DNA from: Adiantum capillus-veneris | Taxonomy: Eukaryota > Streptophyta > Polypodiopsida > Polypodiales > Pteridaceae | Length of the DNA: 64,000 nt | Direction of reading: 5' to 3' | NCBI GenBank assembly: GCA_014529385.2 | Contig: CM043943.1 | Coordinates: 105,124,355-105,188,354 of the forward strand | Part shown: positions 32,987-44,179 of the stretch, one piece after another | Position numbering within the stretch: the first letter of the stretch is position 1 | Layout: each line of letters begins with the position of its first letter | Notes under the pieces: generated by a model | The model's database searches: none | The model's input: only the letters and a program-made list of their open reading frames with translations | What the model was told of the DNA's origin: nothing | Program-made: the position numbers and the translations under genes

Positions 32987-33415
32987 AAGTTGAAAAGAGG
33001 GAGGGATATTTTTTTGGAAAAATTACAAAAATGCCCCTCTAATTCATGGAAATTCTCATCAAATTTCAAAAATTCCCTTATGTCTATTTTGGTTGGATTG
33101 TTCAAGATTTTCTAATTTTTATTCCTTTTTTACAATTTAGATGCTTACCATGTAATTTGTCGCAAATCACTTGGCAAAAAAAGACAATTATGTCTATGGC
33201 AATTCATCTCCAAAGCCTCCACAACCGACTCAAATTCTAATTTTAGCATCTTGTATTGATAAACAATCAGTCTACTTATGAAAAGCTACAAAAAAATTAT
33301 CTTTGGAGAAATTTGGCATTTTGGGAATTTGTGACAATATATTAAATGAATCTTTCTATTTCACTTTTCATTTCACATCCTCACATGGCTTGACTTCTCT
33401 TGCATTCTATTATTT

Positions 33416-33466
<51 letters not shown>

Positions 33467-33768
33467 AATAAGAAAACCATGGTAAAGGAAAGAAAAACTG
33501 GTGAAATATGTAAGAACTTAATTCAAATTTTCTACTAGTATTTCCGGTTTACTTCTTTGTAGGGAGGAAGCTCAGTCGCTTAATAAAAGAGATATTCCCG
33601 AACAACGCTTCACCTTATATAATTCTAGTTAAACTCAACCTAATGATTTTATCACTTTCTTATTGTTTTAGAAAGCCATCGTGACCCTTTCACTTGTTTT
33701 CCAAAGATGCCATGCCACAGCTTTGATCTCTTTCCCCATCATGTACAGACTCCCCAGCAAACAAGATG

Positions 33769-33814
<46 letters not shown>

Positions 33815-34197
33815 TGAGTTTGCAGGCAAGCTTGACGGAGGTGTGGTGATAGTTATGGGGGCGACATGGCCAAAATTTGGAACTTGGAAGAAAGAGAGCA
33901 GGATCACGCTTGACGAATGTGTCATGGTTGTTAATGGGTGTTGAACCAGCCTCTCTCTCTCTCTATTTTCAACTCAAGGCTTTAGCTGAGACCCACTTTT
34001 CTAAATGCATAGAATTTTCGAGTCAAATCTAAATCGAGATGCACTTTTAAGAGCGTAACACAATGGAGTTTTGCTAGAACCAAGTCTAAACGGTGATGAA
34101 ATTTTAGTGTTATTATTTTTTCCAAACACGACAAGAGCTTCGCTGGCAGCCACGAAGGGGTGGGTGGTGTATGTGTTTAAGGGTGGTGAGCAGGTGG
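32001..34197 (+). other. Microsatellite-rich spacer
   Basis: No gene recognised. Contains a 53-bp perfect or near-perfect tandem duplication (32112-32164 and 32165-32217), TC runs at about 32360-32395, 32624-32646 and 33771-33811, a GA run at about 32946-32981, and a CA run followed by a TA run at 33417-33465. Frames here are products of these repeats. Confidence 0.6.
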
Positions 34198-34428
34198 TTT
34201 TCCAGTGTTTTTTATACAATGAATAACATCATGAGCTTCTGCTCGAGAGGCACCGCATACGTAGCTAGGTACGATTGGGGGCAGGGGACCCCCCCCCCAA
34301 AGCCGGCGGTCCCTTGCCCCCAATCGTACCTAGCTAGGTATATGGTGCCTCCCTCACAAAAGTTCATTATGAGGTGGTAAGTCACAATGTGGGAATTATT
34401 GTGAGAATTTGTCCAAAACTTCTTGTGC
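34198..34428 (+). repeat. GC-rich foldback repeat, copy A
   Basis: Begins TTTTCCAGTG and ends near CTTCTTGTGC, boundaries shared with copy B. Inside, a left arm from AACATCATGAGC (34225) through TAGCTAGGTACGATTGGGGG is mirrored by CCCCCAATCGTACCTAGCTA and a decayed AGTTCATTATG (to about 34373). The arms are about 65 bp around a short C-rich loop. No coding potential or protein-coding transposon part. Confidence 0.85.
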
Positions 34429-35072
34429 GTATGGGGTTGGTGGAGAGTACTGCGCACTACGAAGCTGTAGTAATCCCTCTTAAAATAATATCACCATTGT
34501 TATTATTAATATTTAGCAATTTTAGAAAAACGTTAATTGGGTTGGTTGCCAACAGGCAAGCCAGATTTGGTGGATCAATGGGGTCGGGAAGGGTATGAAG
34601 ACAAAGGCCCAAAGGGGATCAAGGGCTCAGGTTAAGGGGGGACACGCAACTTTGATCTCCGTCGTCCAATTGCCACGATGAACTAGGGTTAACTAGGGGT
34701 AAAAACGGTGCCCCAAGTTCACCCCTAGTTTACCGGCCTCGCAAGGTGTGGGTCGAATGTGAGACCTCTTGGTTGCCACATGAAAGCCCTACCGCCACGC
34801 GCTAGCGTCACGATGCCCATGTCGGCACAGCACACATACACTACCTTAATTCACGCCCCTAGTTCCTCGTATCAGAGAATGTTGAAGAGGCTCCTCCATA
34901 CAAACAGGCAAAAATTTTGTGGGACTCTTAACATCTCCCAAGCCATGAGCAAACTCATGTGACTCAATCCAACTTTGTATATGGGTGAAAATTTTGTAAG
35001 TCTTTGGGCAGCACGGACTGCCATACCTTCACAAAAAGATTTAGAAATTTTCTCATGTAGGAAAACGGAGTC
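34429..35072 (+). other. Spacer between foldback copies A and B
   Basis: No gene seen. Mixed composition with a moderately GC-rich stretch (34600-34860) containing short frames lacking known domains. Confidence 0.4.
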
Positions 35073-35357
35073 TTTTCCAGTGTTTTTCATACAATAAATA
35101 ACATCATGAACTTCTACTCGAGAGGCACCGCATACCTAGCTAGGTGCGATTGGGGGCAGGGGGACCGCCGGCCCCCGGCCCCCGGCCCCCAATCGTACCC
35201 AGCTAGGCATGCAGTGGTCCCCTCCACCGGGCCGGCGGTCCCCTGCCCCCAATCGTACCCAGCTAGGCATGCGGTGCCTCCCTCACAGACGCTCATGATG
35301 TTGAGGTAAGTCACAATGTGGGAATTATTGTGAGAATTTGTCCAAAACTTCTTGTGC
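35073..35357 (+). repeat. GC-rich foldback repeat, copy B
   Basis: Same ends as copy A. Left arm starts AACATCATGAAC (35100); right arm ends GCTCATGATGTT (35291-35302). The right arm's CCCCCAATCGTACCCAGCTA block is present twice (about 35188 and 35247), and a GGCCCCC run of three units sits in the loop. The downstream tail TCACAATGTGGGAATTATTG is identical to copy A. Confidence 0.85.
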
Positions 35358-35645
35358 TTATTGATGGAAAAGTTAATGTAGTTGATAGTGTTTAAGCGGA
35401 AATAGAATAGCTCATGGAGTTAGCACAAGCTAATTCAGTAGGATGTCACTTTTTACTTCTTGGTAAAACAAGATGAAGGTTCACTTGGACATTCCAAACA
35501 ATAAAACCAAAAATAAATCAAGTGATGTATGAAATGAATTAGGGACAAATTGACAAACTAAAAACAAAAGGGATTTCAATGCTTTGCATGAAAAACACGA
35601 AAACTTTTCTAATAAATATGTCATATTGCCAATGGGGCCTTGAGA

Positions 35646-37351
35646 TCATTGCAATGAAACAAATTGTCCGGATGACCACTTTTGATCAACATATTCTCCA
35701 TGCAACAAGTTGTTCGATCTAAAGAACTTGAAACTTCCAGGCCCTTGTGGTTTATTTAATGCAAAGACTCCTTCATATATATTTCCATCTCGATGAATCC
35801 ACTCTCCATTTGCAAAGTTTCCAAGTGCCCAAGCTCCACAAAACTATACCAGAAAGAATTGAATGGCAACCGAATGAAATATCAAGCATATATACCATGC
35901 TGCGGTGATTTGAAAAGACATTGTATCTAACATATGTGAGTACATGTGTGTGTATGTATCTAATATGTGTGTGTGTGTACGCACACACATATATAGAGAG
36001 CTATATATATGCGTGTATGTATTGAGAGTTCTTGCAAGGTAGTATAGTTCATCAAGCGATCGTCTCCAATAGGGGCTCATTCATGAAACAATGCTTTTGT
36101 AATATATACTGATGTTTGAGAAACACATATGAACCTAAGCATACCTGGCTCATGCTGTCTTTGAAATAGTATGTCCCTTTTCCATGTCTTTTGTCATCCA
36201 GCCATTCACCTTTGTAAAGGTCACCATTTGCGTAAGTATATGATCCAATTCCATCTTTCTTCCCCCTCTTCCATGATCCTTCAATTTCGACAGCTACCCT
36301 TCGTTAGAGAAATTACAGCAGAAATATAGAGGTGAAAACATCTTGATGTGCATGCCTTTGTAATGCTAAACAATGAAAATAGAGGCGCGGCTTGCCTATC
36401 CAAGAAAAAGCAAAGGTAGCATATTCAAGGCAAAATTTTGCTTTAGGCTCTAATTGTGTCAAAAGCCTGTAAGCAACAGTCTTAAGTTTCTTGGATTAGA
36501 TTAAAGGTAACGTATAAAGCATACAACACGAGTGCAAACACACACACACACACACACACATGCTCATTTCAATAACTCAAGCTCTCTTACCTTCATACGA
36601 ACTCTTGTCCGGATATGATAGAGTGCCACGTCCATTTCTTAAATTGTCGGCATATTCTCCATTGAATGTGGCACCATTGGCGAATTTGTAAAGGCCAGGC
36701 CCTTGTTTCTTGCCCATATCATAGGCACCTTCAAAGGAGTCTCCATTGGAATAAGTAGCCACACCTTGCCCATGTGGGATATGATCAACCACTCCTCCAC
36801 TCCATGTCTTCGTTCAAAAGTGGGCCATTTCAGTAAAAAGATATCTGTTTTCTCTAGCACTGAGTTTGAGCCCCTTATAGACAAACACCCCTTTATTATA
36901 AAAGGGAAATGTGTGCTTGTGAGTACGTGAACGCATGCACATGCTGACATGCATATATGAGCTGCACAAATGTGCATGCACCACATGCACAGACATTTTC
37001 CAGTGTGAGAAAAGAGCTAATTTCTCATCATTTTTCACTATAGGGTTCAACATCATGAGCTACGGCTCGGGAGGGAGCTCGTGCGGTTGGGGACAAGGAA
37101 GTGCCAACCCCCATGGGCCACCCCGGGCCGGCACTCCCTGGCTCCCAACCGCACCTAGCTAGGCATGCACTGCCTCCCTCGCAACAGCTCATGATGTTGT
37201 CGTAGTATTCAATGTGGGAAGTATAATGAGAATTTGTCTAAAACTTTTTGTGACAGTATAAGGACTCCTATCTCTGTCTCTCTCTCTCAAAAGCACACAC
37301 ACATACTCTCATCCTATAAACTGGTTAGGTCTGCATGCAGTACAGAATAAT

Positions 37352-37399
<48 letters not shown>

Positions 37400-37456
37400 C
37401 CGTACCATGACAGGGTGGTCTTGCTCTTCCGCGTCATCGTCTTCCTCGTTGGCCAT
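35646..37456 (-). CDS. RSPH1: Radial spoke head 1-like MORN-repeat protein, four exons
   Basis: Predicted exons 37456-37406, 36807-36591, 36278-36145 and 35843-35646 use GT/AG sites, keep phase and total 600 nt (199 residues plus stop). An in-frame TGA 15 nt upstream supports the first ATG. The protein has an acidic start (MANEEDDDAEEQDHPVM) and about seven MORN units, for example FEGAYDMGKKQGPGLYKF, YEGSWKRGKKDGIGSYTY and YKGEWLDDKRHGKGTYYF. It ends with a YEGVFALNKPQGPGSFKF unit and an HGEY motif. This order and spacing, including the last unit and HGEY, match RSPH1, a radial-spoke head protein of motile 9+2 axonemes. Intron 1 (598 bp) holds a TC microsatellite and foldback copy C. Other MORN proteins remain possible; exon 1 is the least certain part. 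Confidence 0.75.
36996..37253 (+). repeat. GC-rich foldback repeat, copy C, in intron 1 of the RSPH1-like gene
   Basis: Starts TTTTCCAGTG; arms AACATCATGAGC (37049-37060) and GCTCATGATGTT (37187-37198) are exact reverse complements. The arms enclose GGTTGGGGACAAGGAAGTGC and its approximate mirror. The tail (AATGTGGGAAGTATAATGAG) is a diverged version of that in copies A and B. Copy C is the most diverged of the three. Confidence 0.85.
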
Positions 37457-37649
37457 GCGAGAGCCCTCTCAGGCGGTTGCAACGAACTCCGCTTACATTT
37501 TAATGAGGTTCGATACTCATCAACGCTAAAGCCATAATCAAGGCGTTTAATCTTGCTATGAAATTTGTAGGAAGTGGCAATCAAACTACTTGTGAAAACC
37601 AAAGGATGTGGGAGCACGGCATTGTGCCGCTTATGTGGCCAATCCTTGG

Positions 37650-38905
37650 GCGTGGCATTTTTTTCTTTTGCAAAAGTCACAATTGTGAGTGGATAGTATT
37701 AAGAACATCAGAAATATACACCAACCTCGAGCTCAGACTGAGCCTTGAGGGTCAAAGGATTACAAGTTCTCTGCTTGACAGAGAAACCACAACTACTCCT
37801 AGGCTTTACTTATTACAAGATGTCATCATGATATGTATTGTTCTAGACCAGTCCTCTGAGGCTTGTTTACCTCCAATCATGTGGATCGTCACTCTGCTCT
37901 CTTGTATGATTTCACAAAAGCTTGCCACAGCTAGATCCCCCTCAAACACCCGGCGGTTCCTTGCTTGCCAAATATGGTGAAAGAAGTAGTACCGGATTAT
38001 TTGTATGCAGACAAGCAGAGCAGGACTTCCCAACCTGTTACTACCAAAGAACAAATCAGTCTTGAAGAACTTAATTTGCCATGTCGTTTGAATCCACTTG
38101 CATATCTTAACAGCCATGCCACTGATTGCCTGGCATCCCATGAAAAGATGGGCTACGTCTTCACTAGCTATTCTGCACCCCAAGCACCGATCGGACCCGA
38201 TTCCTCTTTCTTGTATCTTTACGCCCGTCGGCAGAGCACCCCACATCACTTTCCACAGAAATATCTTCATATATTGAGGCCACCTTGGCTGCCAGATGTT
38301 CTCCATGACTCCCTCCCACCATTTTTCTTTCTAGTGCCTCTTCCATAATTTGTTGAGGGGGCTACACCAATTAGCCTCGTACATTAATGCATGGTAAATG
38401 CCTTTAGAATGTGGTTTCCAAAAGAGGCTACTCCCAAGCCATCTCCAAGCGTCCCATTCAAAGTTGGATTCACAAATTGGCATCGCCACTTTCTCAAGCT
38501 CTTTCATCACCCTGCAGACTAGTAAGACCTCAAAGCCATTCAGTTGAAATTGGATGGCTAAAGAGTCAGCAGTTTTTCAACACTTCTTGTTGCCATCCCA
38601 GAATTGCTTTAGTCGAGCGAGCCCCTTATTATTCACATTTCTGGCCATTTCTATCCAAAAGGGGCTTTGCGACGGCCCCAATATTCTAGAAAGCCACGAG
38701 GACCAGTGCAAAATGGAGTTGCTTCCCCCCATTCCAAAACCTCGACTGCTCTTTTACACTTCCTCATTAGCTCCCCTGAGAGTCCACCAGATCTAAAATA
38801 AGACCACTTCGGGGCGAGAAGTTTGTCGTGCATCACAATACCCTGTAGCCCATGCTGAGGCCCTTTGTGCAAAATTTATGGTCTCATTGATGGGCGTGGA
38901 ATTCC
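37650..38905 (-). pseudogene. LINE fragment: end of RT and zinc-binding domain
   Basis: On the minus strand, sequence from about 38905 reads GLQGIVMHDKLLAPKWSYF and RAVEVLEWG, typical of plant LINE sequence after RT, then decays with frame changes. The frame 38306-37806 is a zf-RVT domain: IFLWKVMWGALPTGVKIQER, CLGCRIASEDVAHLFMGC and HIWQARNRRVFEG. A T-rich run near 37650-37665 could be the remains of the poly(A) tail seen from the other strand. It is a 5'-truncated copy of a different LINE lineage from that at 5811-10185. Confidence 0.8.
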
Positions 38906-39659
38906 TTTGTAATGAGCTCTGTTGAGCATGGCAAATAATACACGTTCCGTATTTCGCTCTTCTTGTCTCTCTTAACTTTCATTTATTAATTCAGGCCCCT
39001 GTCACACTAGGGCACCCGCCCAAGCTGACATGGCAATGCATGGCCTCATCAGGCGGCCAGCCTTCTTGTCACACTGGGCTGGCCACATTTTTTAGAACTC
39101 CACCTTTCAAAAGTAATAGAAGACTCTACGCGCGCGATCACAGCCCCTGTGTTCCAGCGCCTCCCAATTCTACGAGGTTGCTACCAATAGTCGTCCATGT
39201 CTGCACCGTCCCATCCTGATCCCCTCATCTGCCCATCTCTTCCCCCTTTTGCTTCTGCGTTCCTACCTCAAGATGTTTTGTGCATGATTGAAGCTACATG
39301 ATGCCATAAAAACCAGAAAATACCTTCCTCAAAGCAAGGTCCATCACAAGATCACTGAAATTCGAATGCTTTTGAAATGGATTGAACCTATCCATAAAGA
39401 ATAGCACAAACAAGCTGCTATGCCATAAACATATTGAACATGTACGTCAGTATACCAAATACATGTATTTGATTGCGCCATTGCATGATGTAAAACATCC
39501 CGACACCAATCATTGTTTTGAAAAAGAGCAGCAAAAGCTTGCGTTTCACAATCCTTATAAAAAATACAACCATCAATGAGCCAAGAAGTGCAAATTCCAA
39601 TTGCAAATGAACCATCCCTACCACTCTACACACATAGAAAATTGCGAAAGCTTCACAGT

Positions 39660-39930
39660 TCAAAAGTCTAGAAATCTAAAATTCTCTAAAATCAGTATTT
39701 TTTTGAATTTTTTGAAAATGTGAAAACGTAAAATTCTGCATTTTCTAAAAATCTGAAAATGTGAAATTCAGAAATCTGCAGTCTGAATTCTGAAATTCTG
39801 CATTTTCTTGATCTGAAAATCTGAAATCTTAAACTCAGGAAAATTCTAAAAACCTGAAATCTGCGATTCTGCAGATGTGAGCTTCTGCATTATTTGAACT
39901 TTCAAAAATCTGAAAATTGCGATTGCTCCT
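39660..39930 (+). repeat. Degenerate CTGAAATTCTG-type repeat
   Basis: Low-complexity stretch made of variants of TCTGAAAATCTGAAATTCTG in the 3' flank of the transposase gene. No coding sense. Confidence 0.6.
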
Positions 39931-39964
39931 ACAACTCCCATGCATCACAACAATTCGAATGACA

Positions 39965-41370
39965 TCAAGTTCCCTCTGGCTCGTCACCCTCACTGTCATC
40001 TCCACTGTCCTCTGTGATAGTGGTGCCAAACACTAGTTGGACATTGCGTCGGGTGTGCTCCTTATACATTACTTTAGCAATATTGTAACCAGTCTCTCCA
40101 CCATCAACATTCTCTTCTACTTCATTTGCAACACCTCCGTCACTCTGTCCACGTGCTATTACTTGTTCCTCAGTTTGCGGCCTAACAGCATGGACCTCAC
40201 TCAAAACTAATGACGATGTCCGACATCCCGCATTTGCATGCGATAGTTTTTGAACTTCAATCTCTGCCCCGAGAACCCAGTCCATGTTGAAGTGATCTTT
40301 GTGCACTATGCAAAGGTTATGCATTACCAAACATGCCACAACAACAGACGGCATGTTGCGGAGATCCATGTCGCAACGCTTCAACAGTATACGGAAACGA
40401 GCTTTCAACATACCAAAAGCTCAACATACCAAAAGCCCTCTCTACTGCCATGCGAGTTGAAGCCTGTATAAAATTCCAATAGTACTTGTCATCATGCAAA
40501 TCACCCTTGCTCCCTTTGAAAGGGACAAGCATATAGGGTCGCGCGGAATATGCGCAATCACCCACCATTCAAAATTCACTGAGCAAGCCTTTTTTGCACC
40601 ACTTTCCAAGCTCACTCCTTGAGAAATTGACAGAGTCATGGATGGATCCTGCCCATCCCACATCGTAGTCCCAAACCATGCAGTTGGGTGCTCCTGTCAA
40701 CTGTAGAAGAATAGAGTGGAAGCCTTTGCAATTGAAATAGTCCACAGCATTCTCCCTCGGAGCGATGATTGGAATGTGAGAGCCATCAATAGCCCCAATG
40801 ACATTTGGTATACCACGGACCTTTTAAAATTCCTCAGCAAGCTGTACCATTCTTGCTCTCGATGGCCAGCGTATATAGAGGTCGCGTAAACCACTACTAC
40901 AAACGGCCTTGCAAAAATCCAATATAATCCCTGTTGCTGTACTCCTAGCACAACCATAGAGGTTTGCAAGCACCTCTACATTTGCCCCACTTGCAAGTCT
41001 ATGCAAGGAGAGTGCGACCCTGTTCTCTACACTCACTGCTCGACGCATGGGTGTGTCCTCTCGCTTCATTGCTGGATCCAATACTGCACAAATGTACTCA
41101 AATGTAGCCTTACTGATTCGCAGGCGTTTTCTAAACATTTTCTCGTCACAAGAACCTAGTAGAAAGCCTTGGAGGAAGCCTTGCGGGCCGAGGAAAGGAC
41201 CAACAAGCCCGCCGAAGATGCCCACGTCGTCGTTTTCGTGATCTTTCCACTCGTGCGGAGTGCATCATAATATTAAGCCAAGCATCCACAGTCTCCTCCC
41301 CTTGGGTCTGTGGTGTCTCTTGGAGCAACATCATCACCACAAAGCACACCGCTGTGCAAAAACATAGCAA
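39965..41370 (-). pseudogene. Harbinger-type DDE transposase (HARBI1-like)
   Basis: A transposase of the DDE_Tnp_4 kind in at least three frames. N-terminal FRKRLRISKATFEYICAVL and ENRVALSLHRLASG are the helical part. The catalytic residues are visible as GAIDGSHIPIIAP (Asp), GSIHDSVNF (Asp) and AVERAFGML (Glu), followed by MPSVVVACLVMHNLCI and an acidic tail ending DDSEGDEPEG. A TAA at 40826-40824 and TGA at 40571-40569 interrupt it. A 16-bp tandem duplication (40406-40421, repeated 40422-40437) shifts the frame just after the catalytic Glu. A further frame change occurs near 41160. The enzyme would cut and join the element's ends. Confidence 0.9.
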
Positions 41371-41745
41371 GGTCTCTGCAATTTTTCATGATTCTCTGCA
41401 TGAAGACCACGTTCAGCACTTCAAGTAAATTGGTGCAACACATTAAGAATGAAAATCGCACAACAAGCTATGACTATAATACAAGCAGGCTGAATTTTTC
41501 ATTTCAAAATTGACAGCAGATTCTTGTGCCAACACTCTATTACAAGATGAAAATGAGACATAAACTGAAAATGACATTTTGTTGTCCACCGATAACACAC
41601 CATTACATGCTAAATATGTTAGGCAAGCTACAATTTTGTTTTCCTAAAACTAGAAAAGGTGGAATTACTGCCACGTAGCCAAAAATCTCACTCTTTCTTG
41701 ACATGTTCCAAGAACGATGCCATGAAAGATTGCATCGCCTAAAAG

Positions 41746-42608
41746 CTATTTTGTCGCCTTTCCTCCATTGCCGCTCGACGTGCTGATTCTTCCTTCATAT
41801 GAGAGACCAATTTTTGTAAGGCATTTCTTCTCTTCGTTCTCTTTGATAGGCATGGAGATACCCACCTCAACTGGCTCATCACCCTTCCCGAGAGAAGAGG
41901 TGTGACTTTTGCAAACCACATTAGTTCTGTCATGCATATATTCATCAAGGATGCCGTACCATTTGCATGATCGCTTTCGATCATTGCCTGAAATTGCATT
42001 ATGTGCCTTGTCATCTCTATATTGCTTATTGACCCTTGCCCACTTCTTTCTACATGCCTGTCCATCCTTGTTGCAGTATACAAACATAGAAGCAAGCTTT
42101 GTTGCCACCTTTCCCCAAAGGTCCACTCCCTATTTTGGCATTTTGTTGAAGTCTTCATTCATCCCTCCTCTAATGTGTATCAAGTGCTCAACCCAAAATT
42201 CCTTCCACATCACTTTGTCTCCACTATCATCACTTTGTCTCCACTATCATCATCCTCTTCTTTCAGAGTGGCTTTTACCTTGCTAGTCTTTCCTCTTTTA
42301 GGAGCACTAACATCCATGTCCACCTTGCCCTCCTTTGTGGACTGCTTATGAGAGTTCTTGCGTGGCTTTGAAGAGCTTGCCTGCACATCCTCCCCGAACA
42401 AAAGCTTGCTATTCGCTTGCCCTTTTGAAATGGCTTCTCCACTCGCCACAACGCTAGGCATATTTGGAATCCGGGGTGGCCCAAAAAACATAGGACACCC
42501 GGGAGACGTAGAGGCAACCATTGCACTGAAGCCATGGGAAGGCATTTCATACTGCATGGAGACGGGAGTCGATGAAGTATATTGATAATAAGGTGAGGGA
42601 GTAAACAT
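41746..42608 (-). pseudogene. Harbinger ORF1, Myb/SANT-like DNA-binding protein
   Basis: The first frame (42608-42210) is a Ser/Pro/Lys-rich N-terminus. A trihelix/Myb-like domain follows in another frame (42126-41746): LWGKVATKLASMFVYCN, ACRKKWARVNKQYRDDKAHN and KWYGILDEYM. A direct 20-bp duplication (42211-42230 and 42231-42250) causes the frame change, and one TAG lies just before LWGKVA. In this superfamily a Myb-like ORF1 product assists nuclear import and end binding by the transposase. Its place upstream of the transposase on the same strand fits. Confidence 0.8.
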
Positions 42609-42847
42609 TGGCTACGACATTGGCTGCAAGAGGGTGAAATCTTCATCGGCTTGGTGCTCATTGGGACATTTTTGGGAATCCATTGCCCTATATGCATGCA
42701 CGACAGATAAGTTTCACACCATCTGTATGCCAATGAGATGTTGTTGATGTAGCACAACACCTTTGGGTGCAGTGCAATATGTTCCAATTGCCAAAATGGC
42801 AACCCAATTCAAATATGCTATCTAAAAGCTCTCGCAACAAAAAGCAG

Positions 42848-42850
<3 letters not shown>

Positions 42851-42918
<68 letters not shown>

Positions 42919-42986
42919 TGAAAGAGTGAATATGAACATGCTATATCTCTCATTACTTGGTGCGTAATTCCCAAGTGTGTGTGTGT

Positions 42987-43072
<86 letters not shown>

Positions 43073-43154
43073 TAGCGAATATGAACATGCTATATCTCTT
43101 TCATTACTTGGTGCATTCATGCAATGTGTAATTCCTGTGTGTGTGTGTGTATGT

Positions 43155-43196
<42 letters not shown>
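42851..43196 (+). repeat. Two long TG microsatellites and a GA tract
   Basis: TG runs at 42851-42916 and 42975-43069 are separated by a short unique segment that itself recurs after the second run (AATATGAACATGCTATATCTC), so a TG-plus-unique unit has been duplicated. A GA run follows at 43157-43196. All frames across these are low complexity. Confidence 0.9.
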
Positions 43197-43198
<2 letters not shown>

Positions 43199-43552
43199 AT
43201 TTACCTACACTGTTGTGGTGAGGTCTTGCTCTGTGAGAGCCACCAAGCAAGCTGGTTCTACTGGAGAAGAAGAACGAGGAGAAGGCGCGCTTGAAGGCGG
43301 GTAAGCTAGAGAGAGAAGGCGTTGAGAGTGGTGATGCACGCTGATTGGCTCGCACTTTGAAAAATGAAAGTTGGTTGACCTGGTGAGGCTGGCCATCTTT
43401 ACGAGGAAGATGACCCTGAGCTGGACTTCCAGCTCATCATCGCAAAAAGTGCCCAGTGCCCCAGTGTGACACTAAAAATTATGGGCGTCCCTGGTGATTG
43501 GCCCTCAGCCCAAAAGGCATTGGTCCCCTGTCCCAGTGTGACACGGGCCTCA

Positions 43553-44179
43553 GTCATCTAATTCTTAGAACATGAGGCATTTCACACATGTGAAGAACTG
43601 GTGGAGTTGATGGGCTATAAACTCATTAGTAAAGACGTGAAGACACATGGACAACCTTGTGGGGGGAGGGTCACTATGTATAAATTGTGTATATCACGTG
43701 CATTCAATGACTATTTTTAGAACTCCTTATATGTGAATTTTTAACATATAAAATACATCCTTTTCCTATTCAATTTATAAGTTTTTTTCCCACATCCGTT
43801 TCAGGGTACCCTTATGTATGAAATTTAATAACCCCTTGTGTTGCACTCACGTAATAGTCACATGATTATTAAGTGACCCCCCCCCCCCCCGACAACGACC
43901 TACAATTGTCACTGAACACCAAGAATACATTGAACCAAGATAAAATGATGTTGCTCCATAGTAAATGGATCAAACCAATACCGCAAGGAAAAGATATGAT
44001 TAGGTAATTTGTAATATCTTCATTGTTAACATGAGTATTGAGTTCCCTACTAAATTCATGGATGTTGCCACCATGCGCGGTCCCAAGTGCATCCAAAACC
44101 TCGTTCAAAAACTTCAACAAATTAATCAGATATTGATGGCGAATCAACAAATGCACATGTAGCAGACTAGTGCACAAAC
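43553..44179 (+). other. Spacer right of the Harbinger element
   Basis: No gene recognised. Contains a run of 14 C at 43877-43890. The right part may be the untranslated leader or gag start of the gypsy relic that follows. Confidence 0.4.

Larger units (their letters stand above)
38994..43549 (-). mobile_element. PIF/Harbinger DNA transposon with both ends and target duplication
   Basis: Terminal inverted repeats begin GGCCCCTGTCACACTAGGG at 38994 and, read from the other strand, GGCCCGTGTCACACTGGGA at 43549. Each end is flanked by TCA (38991-38993 and 43550-43552), a 3-bp target duplication as in this superfamily. A second TGTCACACTGGGC motif lies about 70 bp inside each end in matching inverted orientation. 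It carries two minus-strand genes, a Myb/SANT-like ORF1 and a DDE transposase, both broken. Two long TG tracts and a GA tract sit between ORF1 and the right end. Confidence 0.9.

Noticed and set aside
34268-34330. Hairpin read as a transcription terminator or a G-quadruplex switch
   Set aside because: It is part of a dispersed foldback repeat family; no associated gene end supports a terminator.
39965-40411. Independent gene for an acidic protein
   Set aside because: It is the C-terminal part of the Harbinger transposase, separated only by a 16-bp tandem duplication.
42688-43088. Frames rich in Thr-His or Cys-Val repeats
   Set aside because: Produced by the TG tracts.
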